Positions 5,901 through 6,029 of a stretch of DNA of 6,029 bases are shown here, in pieces. How positions within the stretch are numbered: the first letter of the stretch is position 1; each line of letters begins with the position of its first letter. Source of the DNA: Candidatus Zixiibacteriota bacterium (GTDB lineage: Bacteria > Zixibacteria > MSB-5A5 > JAUVRN01); contig JAUVRN010000137.1 in assembly GCA_030597645.1 (NCBI GenBank), positions 1 through 6,029 on the forward strand, written 5' to 3'. Position numbers and translations under genes: made by a program. The notes beneath the pieces are model-generated. The model was given only the letters and a program-made list of their open reading frames with translations, had not been told where the DNA came from and searched no databases.

Positions 5901-6029
5901 CATCGAAGAGCGTCCGAATGATCGGCGCGGCTCCGGCACCAGCTCTGGCTCCGGCTTTTGCTGCGGCTGCGGGCGTACCTTCTCCGCCTCCGCCTTTACC
6001 ACCTTGCGATACTCCGTACGCGTCGCTCC
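5886..6029 (-). CDS. C-terminal end of an unrecognised protein, cut by the window edge
   Basis: The minus strand is open from the right edge for 47 codons to a TAG at 5886-5888. About 34 of 47 codons end in G or C, matching the codon bias of the other genes, whereas the competing open frames here (one more on this strand, one on the plus strand) do not. The visible part has a charged, probably helical stretch (TEYRKVVKAEAEKV), then a proline/glutamate linker (RPQPQQKPEPELVPEP), then a basic tail ending SSMIAQR. It looks like a flexible C-terminus; no family can be named. It converges on the membrane-protein gene, leaving a 49-bp gap. Its stop codon lies inside the right-hand copy of the 25-bp tandem repeat. 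Confidence 0.55.
   Translation of the reverse strand, partial: GATRTEYRKVVKAEAEKVRPQPQQKPEPELVPEPRRSFGRSSMIAQR

Noticed and set aside
5918..6029. Plus-strand Ala/Pro-rich open frame at the right edge
   Set aside because: Its codon third positions are not GC-biased; the minus-strand frame over the same bases has the codon use of the other genes.

Overview
The window is GC-rich and bacterial. It appears to come from an uncultured or little-studied lineage, most likely in or near the FCB superphylum (for example Gemmatimonadota, Zixibacteria, KSB1, Latescibacteria or Eisenbacteria-like groups). The clue is the 894-residue exported protein on the minus strand. It ends in a PNP...GIYIWTIES...GKLVVIK module typical of type IX-secretion/FlgD-like C-terminal domains and joins it to a fibronectin-III-like domain. 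The assignment is inference; the window holds no rRNA, tRNA or other phylogenetic marker.

Layout from left to right: (1) a short gene-free flank; (2) a large minus-strand gene for a secreted, probably surface-displayed protein; (3) a 348-bp divergent intergenic region with a perfect 7-bp inverted repeat and a degenerate 7-bp tandem repeat; (4) a plus-strand gene for a lipoprotein with one Fn3-like domain and three PKD domains repeating at exactly 83 residues, each with two cysteines 69 residues apart; (5) a 197-bp gap with a promoter and nested inverted repeats; (6) a two-gene operon, a short GntR/YtrA-type repressor and a roughly 7-TM membrane protein, joined by an ATGA overlap and a near-perfect Shine-Dalgarno; (7) a perfect 25-bp tandem duplication; (8) the C-terminal end of a minus-strand gene that runs off the right edge, converging on the operon.

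Two functional units can be proposed. The divergent pair (894-aa surface protein and PKD lipoprotein) both act outside the cytoplasm and share one intergenic region, so co-regulation is possible but unproven. The YtrA-like regulator and the membrane protein are almost certainly co-translated and probably autoregulated through the dyad overlapping the promoter. YtrA-type regulators commonly sit beside ABC-transporter ATPases. Here the only visible partner is an unrecognised polytopic membrane protein with no ATPase, which makes this the best candidate for something undescribed. I see no CRISPR array, transposase, prophage gene, structured RNA gene or obvious defence system.
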